Under the pieces are notes generated by a model. That model had not been told where the DNA came from. It was given only the letters and a program-made list of their open reading frames with translations, and searched no databases. The position numbers were made by a program, and so were the translations under genes. 51,796 nt of DNA. Source: Bryobacterales bacterium. Lineage in GTDB: Bacteria; Acidobacteriota; Terriglobia; Bryobacterales; Bryobacteraceae. The stretch is from contig DNFG01000271.1 of NCBI GenBank assembly GCA_003487005.1, positions 1 through 51,796 of the forward strand, read 5' to 3'. Positions 1 to 8,375 of the stretch are shown here, one piece after another. How positions within the stretch are numbered: position 1 is the stretch's first letter; the number at the start of each line of letters is the position of its first letter.

Positions 1-373
1 CGAAGGGGGTGGAGGCGGCAAGCAGAGTAATCAGGCAGACGGCGAGGGCGCCCTTGGCGAGCAGCAGGCGGGGGTCAATGGTCCGGACGGCGGTCTCGCC
101 CATTTGAAGCGAGATCCAGGGCAGGGCGGCCGCCAGGACCAGGATGGGGGCGACGGAGAGCAACCGGCGCGCAAACAGAGAGAGGGGCAGATGGGCGGAG
201 AGGGCCAGCAGGAGGGTAGGAAGCGCGTAGGCGGACATCCGCAGACCGGAGAAGCGGAACTCGGTCAGAACGGCGAGGGTAACGAAGGCAAAGGCGATGA
301 TTTTCGCCTCGGGGGCGCGGCGGTGCAGCCAACTGGCGCCGTTGGCGAGGCGTTCAACCCGGCGGCTGATCAC
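1..373 (-). CDS. cbiQ: ECF transporter T component (CbiQ/NikQ-like), 3' end cut by window
   Basis: This would be the integral-membrane T component of an energy-coupling-factor cobalt or nickel importer, linking the substrate-binding M subunit to the ATPases. About 124 residues are visible: a short basic N-terminus (ISRRVERLANGASWLHRRAP) and then several hydrophobic segments, as in CbiQ/NikQ. The start is a GTG at 373 that overlaps the stop of the upstream gene in a GTGA quadruplet, which fixes the frame and implies translational coupling. The ATPase (CbiO/NikO) would be expected beyond the left edge. The family call rests on membrane topology and on the CbiM-type gene two positions upstream. 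Confidence 0.75.
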   Translation of the reverse strand, partial: MISRRVERLANGASWLHRRAPEAKIIAFAFVTLAVLTEFRFSGLRMSAYALPTLLLALSAHLPLSLFARRLLSVAPILVLAAALPWISLQMGETAVRTIDPRLLLAKGALAVCLITLLAASTPF

Positions 374-822
374 GCGGGGTAGCCGGGCCGGCGCCGCCCG
401 GTCCACCAGAGGGTGATGCCGGTGATGCCGAGGAGGGCGGAGAGGCCGGTGAGCCAAGTGGCGCCTGGGCCAGAGTGGGAGTGGCCGTGGCTATGGGGCA
501 GGGCGACGGTCCCGTCCGCGGCGACGGTCACCTGGGCCTCCTCGCGGTGGCCTTCGGAGTCGTCGACGATGACGCGCCACTCGCCGGGGCGGTCGGGGGC
601 GAAGACGAAGAGGCCGCGCTGGTCGGTGGCGCCGGTCTGAAAGGGATTCGCGGCATCGGCGGGGGAGAAGACCCGGACAGGGGCGTTTCTGGCGGGGTCT
701 TCGGGGCCGTAGCCGAAGCGGACGGAGACGGCATTCGGGGTCTTTTCGACCGAGAAATCGATGTCGTGGGCGTACAAAGCGCCAGTCAGAAGAGCAGTGA
801 GAGGGAGAATGCGGAGAATCAT
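370..822 (-). CDS. Small membrane-anchored component of nickel/cobalt ECF transporter (NikL-like)
   Basis: A 150-residue protein with an N-terminal signal or anchor segment, a beta-rich extracytoplasmic domain of about 80 residues resembling carboxypeptidase-regulatory or NikL-type domains, a histidine stretch (HSHGHSHS), and a C-terminal membrane helix followed by a basic tail. In several nickel ECF systems the CbiN-type small subunit is replaced by NikK/NikL proteins of this build, and the histidines could handle metal outside the membrane. It overlaps the M gene by 4 bases (ATGA) and the Q gene by 4 bases (GTGA). Nickel rather than cobalt is favoured by the NikL-like layout, but specificity cannot be read from the sequence. 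Confidence 0.7.
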   Translation of the reverse strand: MILRILPLTALLTGALYAHDIDFSVEKTPNAVSVRFGYGPEDPARNAPVRVFSPADAANPFQTGATDQRGLFVFAPDRPGEWRVIVDDSEGHREEAQVTVAADGTVALPHSHGHSHSGPGATWLTGLSALLGITGITLWWTGRRRPGYPA

Positions 823-1397
823 GCAGTGACCACCTCGGGCCGGACTTTCCGGACAATGTCGACGATCATCACGGTGAGAGCGGCTTCGATCAGAGCGAGC
901 AGGCTGTAGACGCCGGCGATCCAGTAGAACCCCTTGCCGTAGCCCGCGGCGGCGAACCCGGCGGCCATCAGGAGAGCGGCGGTCATGGTGGCGGCGAAGG
1001 AGCAGAAGAAGACCCGGGGGCGAATGCCGCCGGGCAAGAGATGCCACAGTGCGGCGGCGACGAGCGCGCCTCCGCCCATGTTGAGAGCATTCACACCGAG
1101 GCTGAGCAGGCCGCCATGCTGGAACAGGAGGGACTGCATCAGGAGCGTGGCGAAGACGACCGGAAAGGCGCGGGTTCCGAGCAGAATGCCGGCGAGGCCA
1201 AGCAGGCTGAAGTGGACAGAGGTTCCTGCGAGGGGGAAATGGATCAGCGAGGCGGTGAAGAGGGTGGAGGCCATCAGGCCCATCCGGGCGACTTCGCCGT
1301 TGTGGACACCGCGTCCCCACCAAGCCGTTGCCGCGAGGGAGACGGCGCCGGCGGCGGCACAAAGGCCCACGGGCAGGATGCCGTCAGCGATATGCAT
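819..1397 (-). CDS. cbiM: Cobalt/nickel ECF transporter substrate-binding membrane subunit (CbiM/NikM)
   Basis: A 192-residue polytopic membrane protein beginning MHIADGILP. In CbiM/NikM the free N-terminus with His2 forms the metal-binding site, and that signature is intact here. Length and the series of hydrophobic helices fit the M subunit. It is the first gene of a unit read leftward (M, L-like, Q) with 4-base overlaps. A near-palindrome lies 28 bases upstream of the start and may be an operator. No cobalamin riboswitch fits in the 53-base gap to the neighbouring response-regulator gene. Confidence 0.88.
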   Translation of the reverse strand: MHIADGILPVGLCAAAGAVSLAATAWWGRGVHNGEVARMGLMASTLFTASLIHFPLAGTSVHFSLLGLAGILLGTRAFPVVFATLLMQSLLFQHGGLLSLGVNALNMGGGALVAAALWHLLPGGIRPRVFFCSFAATMTAALLMAAGFAAAGYGKGFYWIAGVYSLLALIEAALTVMIVDIVRKVRPEVVTA

Positions 1398-1424
1398 CAG
1401 GTAGCACTCTTCACTAAAAAAGTA

Positions 1425-1438
1425 TCACGAATTGGTGA
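1425..1438. promoter_or_regulatory. Near-palindromic operator candidate upstream of cbiM
   Basis: TCACGAATTGGTGA matches its own reverse complement at 12 of 14 positions and sits between the 3' end of the response-regulator gene and the cbiM start, the only place for a promoter of the metal-uptake operon. An A-run (1415-1421) flanks it. No regulator is assigned; it does not match the E. coli NikR site. Confidence 0.3.
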
Positions 1439-1450
1439 GTGGCTGGACGT

Positions 1451-2095
1451 TCAGGCGCGAGGCGGTTCGGGGAGGGTGACGAGGCCTTTCTGGATGGCGT
1501 AGACGACGAGGTCGGCGGTGCGATGGATCCCGAGGGCCTGCATCAGGTTGGCGCGGTGGACGCTGATCGTGTTCACGCTGAGCCCGAGAATGGTGGCGAT
1601 TTCGCGGTTGGATTTGCCCTGAACGATGAACTGGAGGACCTGGCGTTCACGCTGGGTGAGTTTGTCGAAATCATTTTCAGGGTCGTGAGCCGGGAGTGAG
1701 AGGCCGGGGGCGAGGACGCGGCGTCCGGCGGCGACTTCCTTGATGGCGTAGGGGAGGTCGACTTCGAGGGCATTCTTGAGGAGATAGCCGAGGACGCCGG
1801 CGGCGAAGGCGTTGCGGATGTACGTGTCCTCGCTGTACATGCTGAGGATGAGGATGCCTGTGGAAGGCAATTGCCGGAGGATCTGGGTGGTGGCCTGGAT
1901 ACCGTCGAGTTCGGGCATGGCGAGGTCCATCACGATCACCTGGGGTTTGAGTTCGAGGGCGGCTTCGACGGCGGCGGGGCCGTTGGCGGCTTCGCCGACG
2001 ACCTCGATGGCGGGGTCGTCCTCGAGCATGCGGCGGAAGCCTTTACGGACGAGGCTGTGGTCATCGGCGAGCAGGACGCGAATCGGGTCACTCAT
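1451..2095 (-). CDS. NarL/FixJ-family response regulator
   Basis: A 214-residue two-domain regulator. The receiver domain (about 1-125) has the acidic pair D11/D12, the phospho-acceptor D57 in the MDLAMPELDG context and the conserved lysine in YLLKNA. The C-terminal LuxR-type helix-turn-helix (about 145-205) has the typical LTQRERQVLQFI start and a recognition helix around NTISVHRANLM. It lies downstream of and overlaps by 4 bases the histidine kinase gene, so the two form a cognate pair. The target genes are not evident from this window. Confidence 0.93.
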   Translation of the reverse strand: MSDPIRVLLADDHSLVRKGFRRMLEDDPAIEVVGEAANGPAAVEAALELKPQVIVMDLAMPELDGIQATTQILRQLPSTGILILSMYSEDTYIRNAFAAGVLGYLLKNALEVDLPYAIKEVAAGRRVLAPGLSLPAHDPENDFDKLTQRERQVLQFIVQGKSNREIATILGLSVNTISVHRANLMQALGIHRTADLVVYAIQKGLVTLPEPPRA

Positions 2096-3417
2096 GAGGG
2101 GTCTCCCACGGCGGTCAGGGGGATGCGCACGGCGATGCGTGTGCCTCCGGCGGGCGGGGTGGAGAAGTCGATATCGCCGTTCAGGAGGCCGGTGCGTTCA
2201 CGCATGGCGATCATGCCGATGCCGGAGGCTTCGGGTTGCGCGGGCATACCCTTTCCATGATCTTCCACGACCATCTCCATCCGGTGCGGTTCGTACCGGA
2301 CGCGAACCCAGGCTTCCCGGGTGTCCGCGTGCCGCACCACGTTGTTCAGGGCCTCCTGGAGAATCCGGTACATGTGAATGGCGATCTGATCGCCGATCCA
2401 CGGCCCTATTCCTATTTTCTCATAATGAATGGTCAATCCGGTCTGTTTAGCGTATTTATCCGTGTACCACTCGATGCTGCGTTCGAGGCCGTAGTCATCG
2501 AGCACGGGCGGGTGGAGCATCTGGGACATGGCGCGGACCTTTTCGAGGGTCTGGTGGGCGATTTCACGGACTTCGCGGATGTCCTCGTGGGCTGACGACT
2601 CGGCCGGGATCCGCTTGGAGGCGCGCTGCAGCATCACGCCCATGGCGGTAAGCACCTGGCCGAACTCGTCGTGGAGTTCGCGGGCGAGGGCGCGGAACAA
2701 CTCCTCCTGGACGGAGATGACCTGTCCGGCGAGCGTGCGGCGCTGCTCACTGAGGGCCTCGATGCGTTGGAAAACGCGGCGATTGACGCGAATCACGTAG
2801 AGTGAAGTGGCGGCGATGGCAAGCAGGACGGCCGCGAGAAGCAGGTACAGATTGCGTTCCACGCGCGAATAGATTGCGGCGATCTGGGTCTGAGCGGCGG
2901 ATTCGGCGTCCTGGTTCTGGACGAGGAGGGCGGAGACGAGCGAAGCCATGGTGGCGCGTTCGGCCTCGAGGCGTGTCCGGATCAGTGCGCGGGCGTCATT
3001 GAGCCGGCCATCGGCGGCGAGGGGCCACAGGGTCGAGGTTTCTTTCCAGAATCGGGCACAGGTGTCCTCGAGCCGCTTTTGTTGGGCCGCGACCCGTGTC
3101 GCGGGGGCGAGAGCGGCCTCCTTGGCGAGGGCGTCCTCGAGGCCGGAGCGGAGGCGGTCGAGTTGCGGCCGGTACGCGGTGAGCGGGTAGGGGTCTCCGT
3201 CGCGTTGCATATCGCGGAAGGTGAGCCCGATCAGGTTCAGGCTGTTCTGAATCCGAACCAACTGAAGCGACCCGCGGCGATTGCGATCGAGGGTATCGGT
3301 CTGCAGACGGCGGAGGCCCTCGAGCTGGATCTGGGTATAGCCGGAGTACACGACGACCGCGGCGAGGGCGACACCGAGACCGGCCAACTGGCGAACGGCC
3401 GGTGCGCGCATGGGCAT
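2092..3417 (-). CDS. Membrane sensor histidine kinase of the HisKA_3 (NarX/DegS) type
   Basis: 441 residues. A membrane helix at about 11-28 and a second at about 190-210 enclose an extracytoplasmic helical sensor region of about 160 residues, resembling a four-helix-bundle ligand domain. A short linker leads to a HisKA_3 dimerisation domain with the phospho-accepting H249 in ARELHDEFGQ. The HATPase domain follows, with N-box QEALNNVVRHA (354-364), DHGKG (386-390) and GIGM (399-402). This domain type partners NarL-type regulators, which matches the gene overlapping it downstream. The start is adjacent to the divergent M3 peptidase gene, so the two promoters must overlap coding sequence. Confidence 0.93.
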   Translation of the reverse strand: MPMRAPAVRQLAGLGVALAAVVVYSGYTQIQLEGLRRLQTDTLDRNRRGSLQLVRIQNSLNLIGLTFRDMQRDGDPYPLTAYRPQLDRLRSGLEDALAKEAALAPATRVAAQQKRLEDTCARFWKETSTLWPLAADGRLNDARALIRTRLEAERATMASLVSALLVQNQDAESAAQTQIAAIYSRVERNLYLLLAAVLLAIAATSLYVIRVNRRVFQRIEALSEQRRTLAGQVISVQEELFRALARELHDEFGQVLTAMGVMLQRASKRIPAESSAHEDIREVREIAHQTLEKVRAMSQMLHPPVLDDYGLERSIEWYTDKYAKQTGLTIHYEKIGIGPWIGDQIAIHMYRILQEALNNVVRHADTREAWVRVRYEPHRMEMVVEDHGKGMPAQPEASGIGMIAMRERTGLLNGDIDFSTPPAGGTRIAVRIPLTAVGDPS

Positions 3418-3436
3418 ACCCGTTATCCTATGCGAA

Positions 3437-5452
3437 GTGACTGGTACAAATCCCCTATACGGCCTTTCGCTGCCGCTGCCTTTCGACCGGGTCCGGCCGG
3501 AGCATGTAGGCGAAGCGATCGAGACCCTGATTCAACAGGCGCGCGAGCAACTGGACTCGATCGCGGCGGCGGCGGACGCCCCGGCGTACGCGAACACGCT
3601 GGGGGCGCTGGACGAGGTGTCCGAGTATCTCGACCGCGCGGTGAGCGTGGTGCGCCACCTCGAGGGTGTGGTCAGCACGCCAGAACTGCGCGATGCGTGG
3701 AATGCGGCGCAACCGGCGGTGGCGGCATTCTATTCGTCGATTCCGCTGCAGGAAGGAGTGTGGCGGGCACTGAAGTCGTTCGGGGAGAGCGAAGAGGGGA
3801 AGGGGTTGGCGGGCGTCCGCCGGCGGTTTCTTGTGAAGACGCTTGAGAGCTTCGAGCGGCACGGGGCAGCGCTACCTCCGGAAGAAAAGAAGAAGCTGGA
3901 AGTGTTGTCGGTGGAACTGGCGACGATCACGACCAAGTTCGCCCAGAATGTGTTGGACGCCACGGCGGCGTGGGAACTGGTGATCGAGGACGAAGCCCGG
4001 CTGACGGGGTTGCCGGAATCGGCGCGAGAAGCGGCCAGGCAGTCGGCAGCGTCGAAGGGTGTAGACGGGTGGCGCTTCACGCTGCAGGCGCCGAGCTACA
4101 CGGCGGTGATGACGTACCTGGATGACTCAGACATCCGTGAACAGGTCTACCGTGCGTACATGGCGCGCGCGGCGAGGGAGAACGCCGACCTGCTGCCGCG
4201 GATTCTCGAGCTGCGCCGCGAGAAGGCCCGGATGCTGGGCTTCGCCACCTTCGCCGACTTCGTTCTGGCCGACCGGATGGCGAAGACCGGCGCGGCGGCG
4301 AGGGCGTTCGTGGACGACCTGACGGAGAAGACCATCCCGTTCTTCATCCGCGAAAATGAAGCCCTGGCGGCCTTTCGCCGCGCGCAGGGCGACCACGGCC
4401 CGATGCAGGCCTGGGACATCGCCTACTGGGCGGAGAAGCAGCGTCAGGCAGAGTTCGATTTCAATGAAGAGGATCTGCGGCCGTTTCTGCGGCTGGAGAG
4501 CGTGGTAGGCGGACTGTTTGATCTGGTTGAGCGGTTGTTCGAAGTGAAAGTGGTGGAGGCGCCGGGGGTGCCCGTGTGGCACGAAGAGGTGAAGCACTAC
4601 GAAATTCGCGACGCCGACGGCATTCTTCTGGGCATGTTCTACACCGACTGGCACCCGCGCGAAAGCAAACGCGGCGGCGCCTGGATGGACGCTTTCATCA
4701 CCGGCCTGCCTGGGACGGAGCCGAGCGTCGGCCTGATGTGCGGCAACCTGACGCCGCCCGTCGCGGGCAAGCCGTCGCTGTTGACTCACCGCGAGGCCGA
4801 GACCATCTTCCACGAATTCGGCCATCTGCTGCACCACCTGCTGTCGCGGGTCGAGATCAAATCATTGGCCGGGACGAGCGTGGCGTGGGACTTCGTCGAA
4901 CTGCCCAGCCAGATCATGGAAAACTGGTGCTGGGAGCGGGAATCACTCGATCTGTTCGCCCGCCACTGGCAGACCGGCGAGCCAGTGCCAGAAGCGCTCT
5001 TCCAGAAGATGAAGAAGGCGCGAACGTTCCGCGGTGCGAACGCGCAGATGCGCCAACTGGGCTTCGGCGCCGTCGATCTCGCTTTGCACGTCGATTACGA
5101 TGCCACGCGGGATGGCGGGCTGGTGGACTACACCCGGACGATCATCGGCCGGTATGCCCCCGCGCCGTTACCCGAGAACTACGCCATGATCTGCGGGTTC
5201 ACTCACCTGTTCGCCGATGCCACGGGGTACGCCGCGGGCTATTACAGCTACAAATGGGCCGAAGTGCTCGATGCCGACGCGTTCACGCGCTTTCAGAAGG
5301 AAGGGCTGTTCAGCCCGGAGGCGGGCCGCGCGTTCCGCGACGAGATCCTCGCAAAAGGAAACAGCGATGAGCCTGCCGAGCTCTTCCGGCGCTTTCTGGG
5401 CCGCGATCCCGACCCGGCCGCGCTCCTTCGCAGACTGGGGTTGGCGGCATGA
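3437..5452 (+). CDS. M3-family zinc oligopeptidase (oligopeptidase A / Dcp-like)
   Basis: A cytoplasmic metallopeptidase that would trim short peptides. From the GTG at 3437 it has 671 residues, the usual length. The zinc site HEFGH lies at about 459-463, and the downstream DFVELPSQIMENW segment supplies the third, glutamate, ligand. An in-frame ATG at 3410 would add nine residues but would overlap the divergent kinase start, so the GTG (VTGTNPLYGL) is preferred; neither has a clear ribosome binding site. The stop overlaps the start of the next gene by 4 bases. Whether it is closer to PrlC or to Dcp is not settled here. Confidence 0.92.
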   Translation: MTGTNPLYGLSLPLPFDRVRPEHVGEAIETLIQQAREQLDSIAAAADAPAYANTLGALDEVSEYLDRAVSVVRHLEGVVSTPELRDAWNAAQPAVAAFYSSIPLQEGVWRALKSFGESEEGKGLAGVRRRFLVKTLESFERHGAALPPEEKKKLEVLSVELATITTKFAQNVLDATAAWELVIEDEARLTGLPESAREAARQSAASKGVDGWRFTLQAPSYTAVMTYLDDSDIREQVYRAYMARAARENADLLPRILELRREKARMLGFATFADFVLADRMAKTGAAARAFVDDLTEKTIPFFIRENEALAAFRRAQGDHGPMQAWDIAYWAEKQRQAEFDFNEEDLRPFLRLESVVGGLFDLVERLFEVKVVEAPGVPVWHEEVKHYEIRDADGILLGMFYTDWHPRESKRGGAWMDAFITGLPGTEPSVGLMCGNLTPPVAGKPSLLTHREAETIFHEFGHLLHHLLSRVEIKSLAGTSVAWDFVELPSQIMENWCWERESLDLFARHWQTGEPVPEALFQKMKKARTFRGANAQMRQLGFGAVDLALHVDYDATRDGGLVDYTRTIIGRYAPAPLPENYAMICGFTHLFADATGYAAGYYSYKWAEVLDADAFTRFQKEGLFSPEAGRAFRDEILAKGNSDEPAELFRRFLGRDPDPAALLRRLGLAA

Positions 5453-5958
5453 AGGGGGCGTTTGAAGTCCGTTTGATCGAACCCGAATCGCGGCGCGTCG
5501 AGACCGGCTCGTTCGACATCGAACCTGAACACGAGCAGGCCGCGCAGGTGGTGGGGTTGCTCCGGCAGTTCATGGGCGGGCGTCCGCCACAGTTCCGGCA
5601 ACCGCTTCCGTTCATGAATCAGGGCGACTGGGTGCTGGACTGGAACGCGGGCGGAGGCGGCGTAGCGTTCGCGTCATTCCACGAAGGCGGACAGCCTGTT
5701 TCGCTGTGCGTGCTGCTGTCGGGCCGGAATCCGGAAGCCGACGCGGGGATGGCTACCGGCTTCGAACAGGCGGTCCTCGGGCCCGTGCTCGGCGGACTGC
5801 AGCCCGAGGAACGCGAGAAACTTTTAGGCGGAGAAGGCGCGCGCCAAGTCATCCTGATGCTCCCCGGACGCCCGGAAATCGGCGCGGCGGTTCATCTGCT
5901 GAACACCGCGCTCGCGGCGGCCTTTTTCCGCGCGGTGGCAATGGCCGAAGGCGAGTAG
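5449..5958 (+). CDS. Hypothetical protein coupled to M3 peptidase
   Basis: A 169-residue protein I do not recognise. It starts within the stop of the M3 peptidase gene (ATGA), so the two are probably translated together. It has no signal peptide or membrane segment. The sequence alternates acidic and hydrophobic stretches, with a glycine run (NAGGGG) near 64-69 and a hydrophobic helix-like segment near the C-terminus (AAVHLLNTALAAAFFRAVAM). It may be a partner or regulator of the peptidase; that is inference from position only. Confidence 0.75.
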   Translation: MKGAFEVRLIEPESRRVETGSFDIEPEHEQAAQVVGLLRQFMGGRPPQFRQPLPFMNQGDWVLDWNAGGGGVAFASFHEGGQPVSLCVLLSGRNPEADAGMATGFEQAVLGPVLGGLQPEEREKLLGGEGARQVILMLPGRPEIGAAVHLLNTALAAAFFRAVAMAEGE

Positions 5959-6020
5959 CCTCAAAAGGGGATTGCCAACCGTGGCGGCGGGAGCCAGACT
6001 CCAGGCAGAAGGAGACGGCC

Positions 6021-6995
6021 ATGACCAACTCCGGAAGCTGGATGTCCGCTTCGGTGCACTGCGCGGCGCAGCGCTGCGAGAAGGCCATTCCGCTGCTCGA
6101 AGACACGTTGGGCTTGCGCCCGGGCGACGCGGACCTCTGTCACCAGATAGGCCTCTGCTACAGCGGCGCCTGCCACCGCCACGCCCTGGTCAGCCTGCCC
6201 CTCGCCGTGGCGTATCTCGAAAGGGCGCTGCGCGTTGTTGGACCCGGGGAGGCGGGCGGGCGTCGCGCGCGGTACCTCGAATCATTGGGCAACACGCTCC
6301 GAATGGCCGGAGAGGTGGCCCGGGCGCGCCGACTGCTCGACGAATCCGCGGCTCTGTTGAAACGCCATGGTCCACGTCACGATTGGGCGCGCGTTGAATT
6401 CAATCTGGGCAACGTGTGTTGCGACCTCGCCGACGCGGGCGACCCGGGGCTCTGGACCGAGGCCATCCGCCATTACCGGAACGTTCTCCACGTCCGCCGT
6501 GAAGCTGCGGACCCGCTTCGATTCGCCGCGACCGTGCAGAACCTCGGCACCGCCTACCGTGAGGCGAAACACGGCTCCGCGCGCGAACGGCTGAGGCAGG
6601 CGATCGGATGTTATTATGCCGCCTTTCGCGCCTACGCCGGCGCCCATCTGCCACAAAAACTCGCCGGCCTTCACAACAACCTGGGCAATGCCTACCTGGA
6701 GCTCTCCTCCCACCAGGAGGATGGCTGCCGCCACGTTCGCCGGGCGCTGGGCCATTTCGCCCGGGCGCTGCGCCGCAATTCCAAAGACGACCGCCCGTGC
6801 GAATATGCGATTACCCAGTTCAACCGCGCGCAGGGCTATCTGCTGCTCACGCCCTGCGGCTGCAGGAATTGCGCGGCCGCGGCCGCGCAGTGCTTTCGCG
6901 AAGCACTGGACGGATTCGAGCGCTGCGGCGACACCGCGCGCGCCGCCATGGTGGCCCGCCGCCTGGCCGCACTGGTCCCTTCCCGAGAAGCCTGA
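6021..6995 (+). CDS. Tetratricopeptide-repeat protein
   Basis: 324 residues, mostly helical, with repeated TPR-like units such as FNLGNVCCDLADAG, QNLGTAYREAKHG and NNLGNAYLELSSH. The start ATG at 6021 is preceded by AAGGAGA, a strong ribosome binding site 6 bases away; the longer frame upstream merely shadows the preceding gene. There is no signal peptide, so it is probably a cytoplasmic scaffold. It has several cysteines, including CGCRNC near the C-terminus, unusual for a plain TPR protein. It ends 5 bases from the convergent dcd gene. Confidence 0.85.
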   Translation: MTNSGSWMSASVHCAAQRCEKAIPLLEDTLGLRPGDADLCHQIGLCYSGACHRHALVSLPLAVAYLERALRVVGPGEAGGRRARYLESLGNTLRMAGEVARARRLLDESAALLKRHGPRHDWARVEFNLGNVCCDLADAGDPGLWTEAIRHYRNVLHVRREAADPLRFAATVQNLGTAYREAKHGSARERLRQAIGCYYAAFRAYAGAHLPQKLAGLHNNLGNAYLELSSHQEDGCRHVRRALGHFARALRRNSKDDRPCEYAITQFNRAQGYLLLTPCGCRNCAAAAAQCFREALDGFERCGDTARAAMVARRLAALVPSREA

Positions 6996-7000
6996 ACGCG

Positions 7001-7576
7001 CTATTCTCCGCCCGCCTCCGACGCCAGCCTGCTCGCGAGCGGGCGCGTTTGCCCGGCGTACTTGTTGCCAGGCTTGGTCCGGTATGGATTCGAACTCGGG
7101 CTCGACAGCGGCTCGAAGGTCATTGAGCAGATCCGCATTCCCGGATACAGCGCCACCGGCATTCGGCCGAGATTACTCAATTCGAGGGTTGCCTGGCCCG
7201 TCCAGCCGGGATCGAACAATCCGGCGGTGCCATGGACGATAATGCCGATTCTCCCCAAGGAGGAGCGCCCTTCGAGCCGGCCCAGAATGTCGTCAGCCAA
7301 CTCCAGTTTCTCTTCCGTGATGGCCAGCGCGAACTCGCTCGGCTGCAGGATGAATGGTTCGCCGGGTCCCACGATCACCGTCCGCATCATTTCCTGAATG
7401 CCCGCGCGGTCGCGAATGTCGATGTAGGGATGCCGGCTGTGCTCGAAAACGCTGAACTCGCTGCCCAGCCGAAAGTCCACCGAACAGCTTCCGATCTGCT
7501 CCGGGGGCAACTCGGGCGTCACCCGGATGCGCCCTTCGGCCATCGCGCGGCGAATATCGACATCGGATAGAACCAT
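7001..7576 (-). CDS. dcd: dCTP deaminase
   Basis: A 191-residue homotrimeric deaminase converting dCTP to dUTP in pyrimidine nucleotide synthesis. It has the family core GRSSLGRIGIIVHGTAGLFD and, next, PGWTGQATLELSN, in which the glutamate of LEL is the catalytic acid and the SSLGR arginine and serine belong to the active site. The start at 7576 (MVLSDVDIRRAM) fits the usual N-terminus (the family starts MxLSDxDI). An upstream extension of the frame runs through the tRNA gene and is rejected. A bifunctional dCTP deaminase/dUTPase cannot be excluded. Confidence 0.93.
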   Translation of the reverse strand: MVLSDVDIRRAMAEGRIRVTPELPPEQIGSCSVDFRLGSEFSVFEHSRHPYIDIRDRAGIQEMMRTVIVGPGEPFILQPSEFALAITEEKLELADDILGRLEGRSSLGRIGIIVHGTAGLFDPGWTGQATLELSNLGRMPVALYPGMRICSMTFEPLSSPSSNPYRTKPGNKYAGQTRPLASRLASEAGGE

Positions 7577-7614
7577 ATCCGGCCATGGTAACTGAAGGGG
7601 GGTGATCTGCGGGA

Positions 7615-7690
7615 TGGCGGGCCCGGAGGGACTCGAACCCCCGACCTGCTGGTTCGAAGCCAGACGCTCTATCCACTGAGCTACGGGCCC
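7615..7690 (-). tRNA. tRNA-Arg (anticodon TCG), CCA encoded
   Basis: On the minus strand the cloverleaf has a perfect 7-base acceptor stem (GGGCCCG/CGGGCCC), a 4-base D stem (GCTC/GAGC), anticodon loop CTTCGAA (anticodon TCG, codon CGA), T arm GGGGG-TTCGAGT-CCCTC, discriminator G and an encoded CCA at 7617-7615. The closing pair of the anticodon stem (27-43) is a T-C mismatch; the rest pairs normally. Confidence 0.95.
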
Positions 7691-7703
7691 GCTACTGAGG
7701 TGA

Positions 7704-8375
7704 TTATAGCGGGCTGAGGGGGAGGTAGACGAAACCGTCGAGTTCGACGGCTTCGTGTTTCTGGAAGGGGATGTGTTGGGAGAAGGCGGGGTGGCGGTGG
7801 ACGAAGGTGTGGAATTCGCCGTTTTCGCCGCAGGGATCGGCGTTGAGGGGGAGGTCGCGGAGGAAGTTCGCGTCGAACTCACGGCCGCAGAAGGAGGCGG
7901 GGAGCCGGTTGGGATCGACGCAGGTGAGGGTGGCCTGTTGGCCGGAGCGGGTCATGTCGAAGGCGAGTTCACGGGTATCGAGACCCCAGAGGGGGAAGAG
8001 TGGTTGGAGGCCGGTGGGGGCGAGAGCGCGTTCGCGGTAGGCGCGGATGTCTTCGAGGAAGAGGTCTCCGAAGGCGACGGCCGTGATGCTAGCGGCGCGG
8101 GCACGGGCGCAGGCTTCGGACATGCGGGCTTCGTAGATTTCGTTGGGGCAAGGCCAGGGGAGGTTGACGGGCCAGAGGGGGAGGCCGGCGGCGCGGGCCT
8201 GGAGTTCGACGAGGGAGCGAGGGACACGATGCATGGCGACAGCGCCGGCGGTTTCATTGAATGTCGTGAGCAGGGCGGCGACTTCGAGATCAGGACGCTG
8301 GCGGAGGAGGTGGAGAGCCCAGGCGGCGTCCTTGCCGGACGACCAGGCGAGGAGGACGCGTCGGGGTGGCATCAT
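7704..8375 (-). CDS. DUF71/Dph6-family ATP pyrophosphatase (amide-forming ligase type)
   Basis: 223 residues of the adenine-nucleotide alpha-hydrolase fold. The PP-loop motif SSGKD (12-16) adenylates a substrate carboxylate. GDLFLEDIRAYRE is the conserved mid-region, and GENGEFHTFV is the C-terminal family signature. The eukaryotic/archaeal relative Dph6 amidates diphthine on EF2; bacteria lack diphthamide, so bacterial members must act on other substrates. It is the last gene of the amidoligase operon. The start at 8375 overlaps the previous stop by 4 bases (ATGA), so the longer frame upstream is not used. A terminal amidation step on the pathway product is a reasonable guess, not proven. 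Confidence 0.85.
   Translation of the reverse strand: MMPPRRVLLAWSSGKDAAWALHLLRQRPDLEVAALLTTFNETAGAVAMHRVPRSLVELQARAAGLPLWPVNLPWPCPNEIYEARMSEACARARAASITAVAFGDLFLEDIRAYRERALAPTGLQPLFPLWGLDTRELAFDMTRSGQQATLTCVDPNRLPASFCGREFDANFLRDLPLNADPCGENGEFHTFVHRHPAFSQHIPFQKHEAVELDGFVYLPLSPL

Noticed and set aside
5706..6020. Upstream part of the long TPR frame (5706-6020)
   Set aside because: It overlaps the preceding gene in another frame; the ATG at 6021 has a strong AAGGAGA site.
7001..7882. Longer dcd frame with 102 extra N-terminal codons
   Set aside because: The extension runs through the tRNA-Arg gene, and the family's N-terminus starts at the ATG at 7576.
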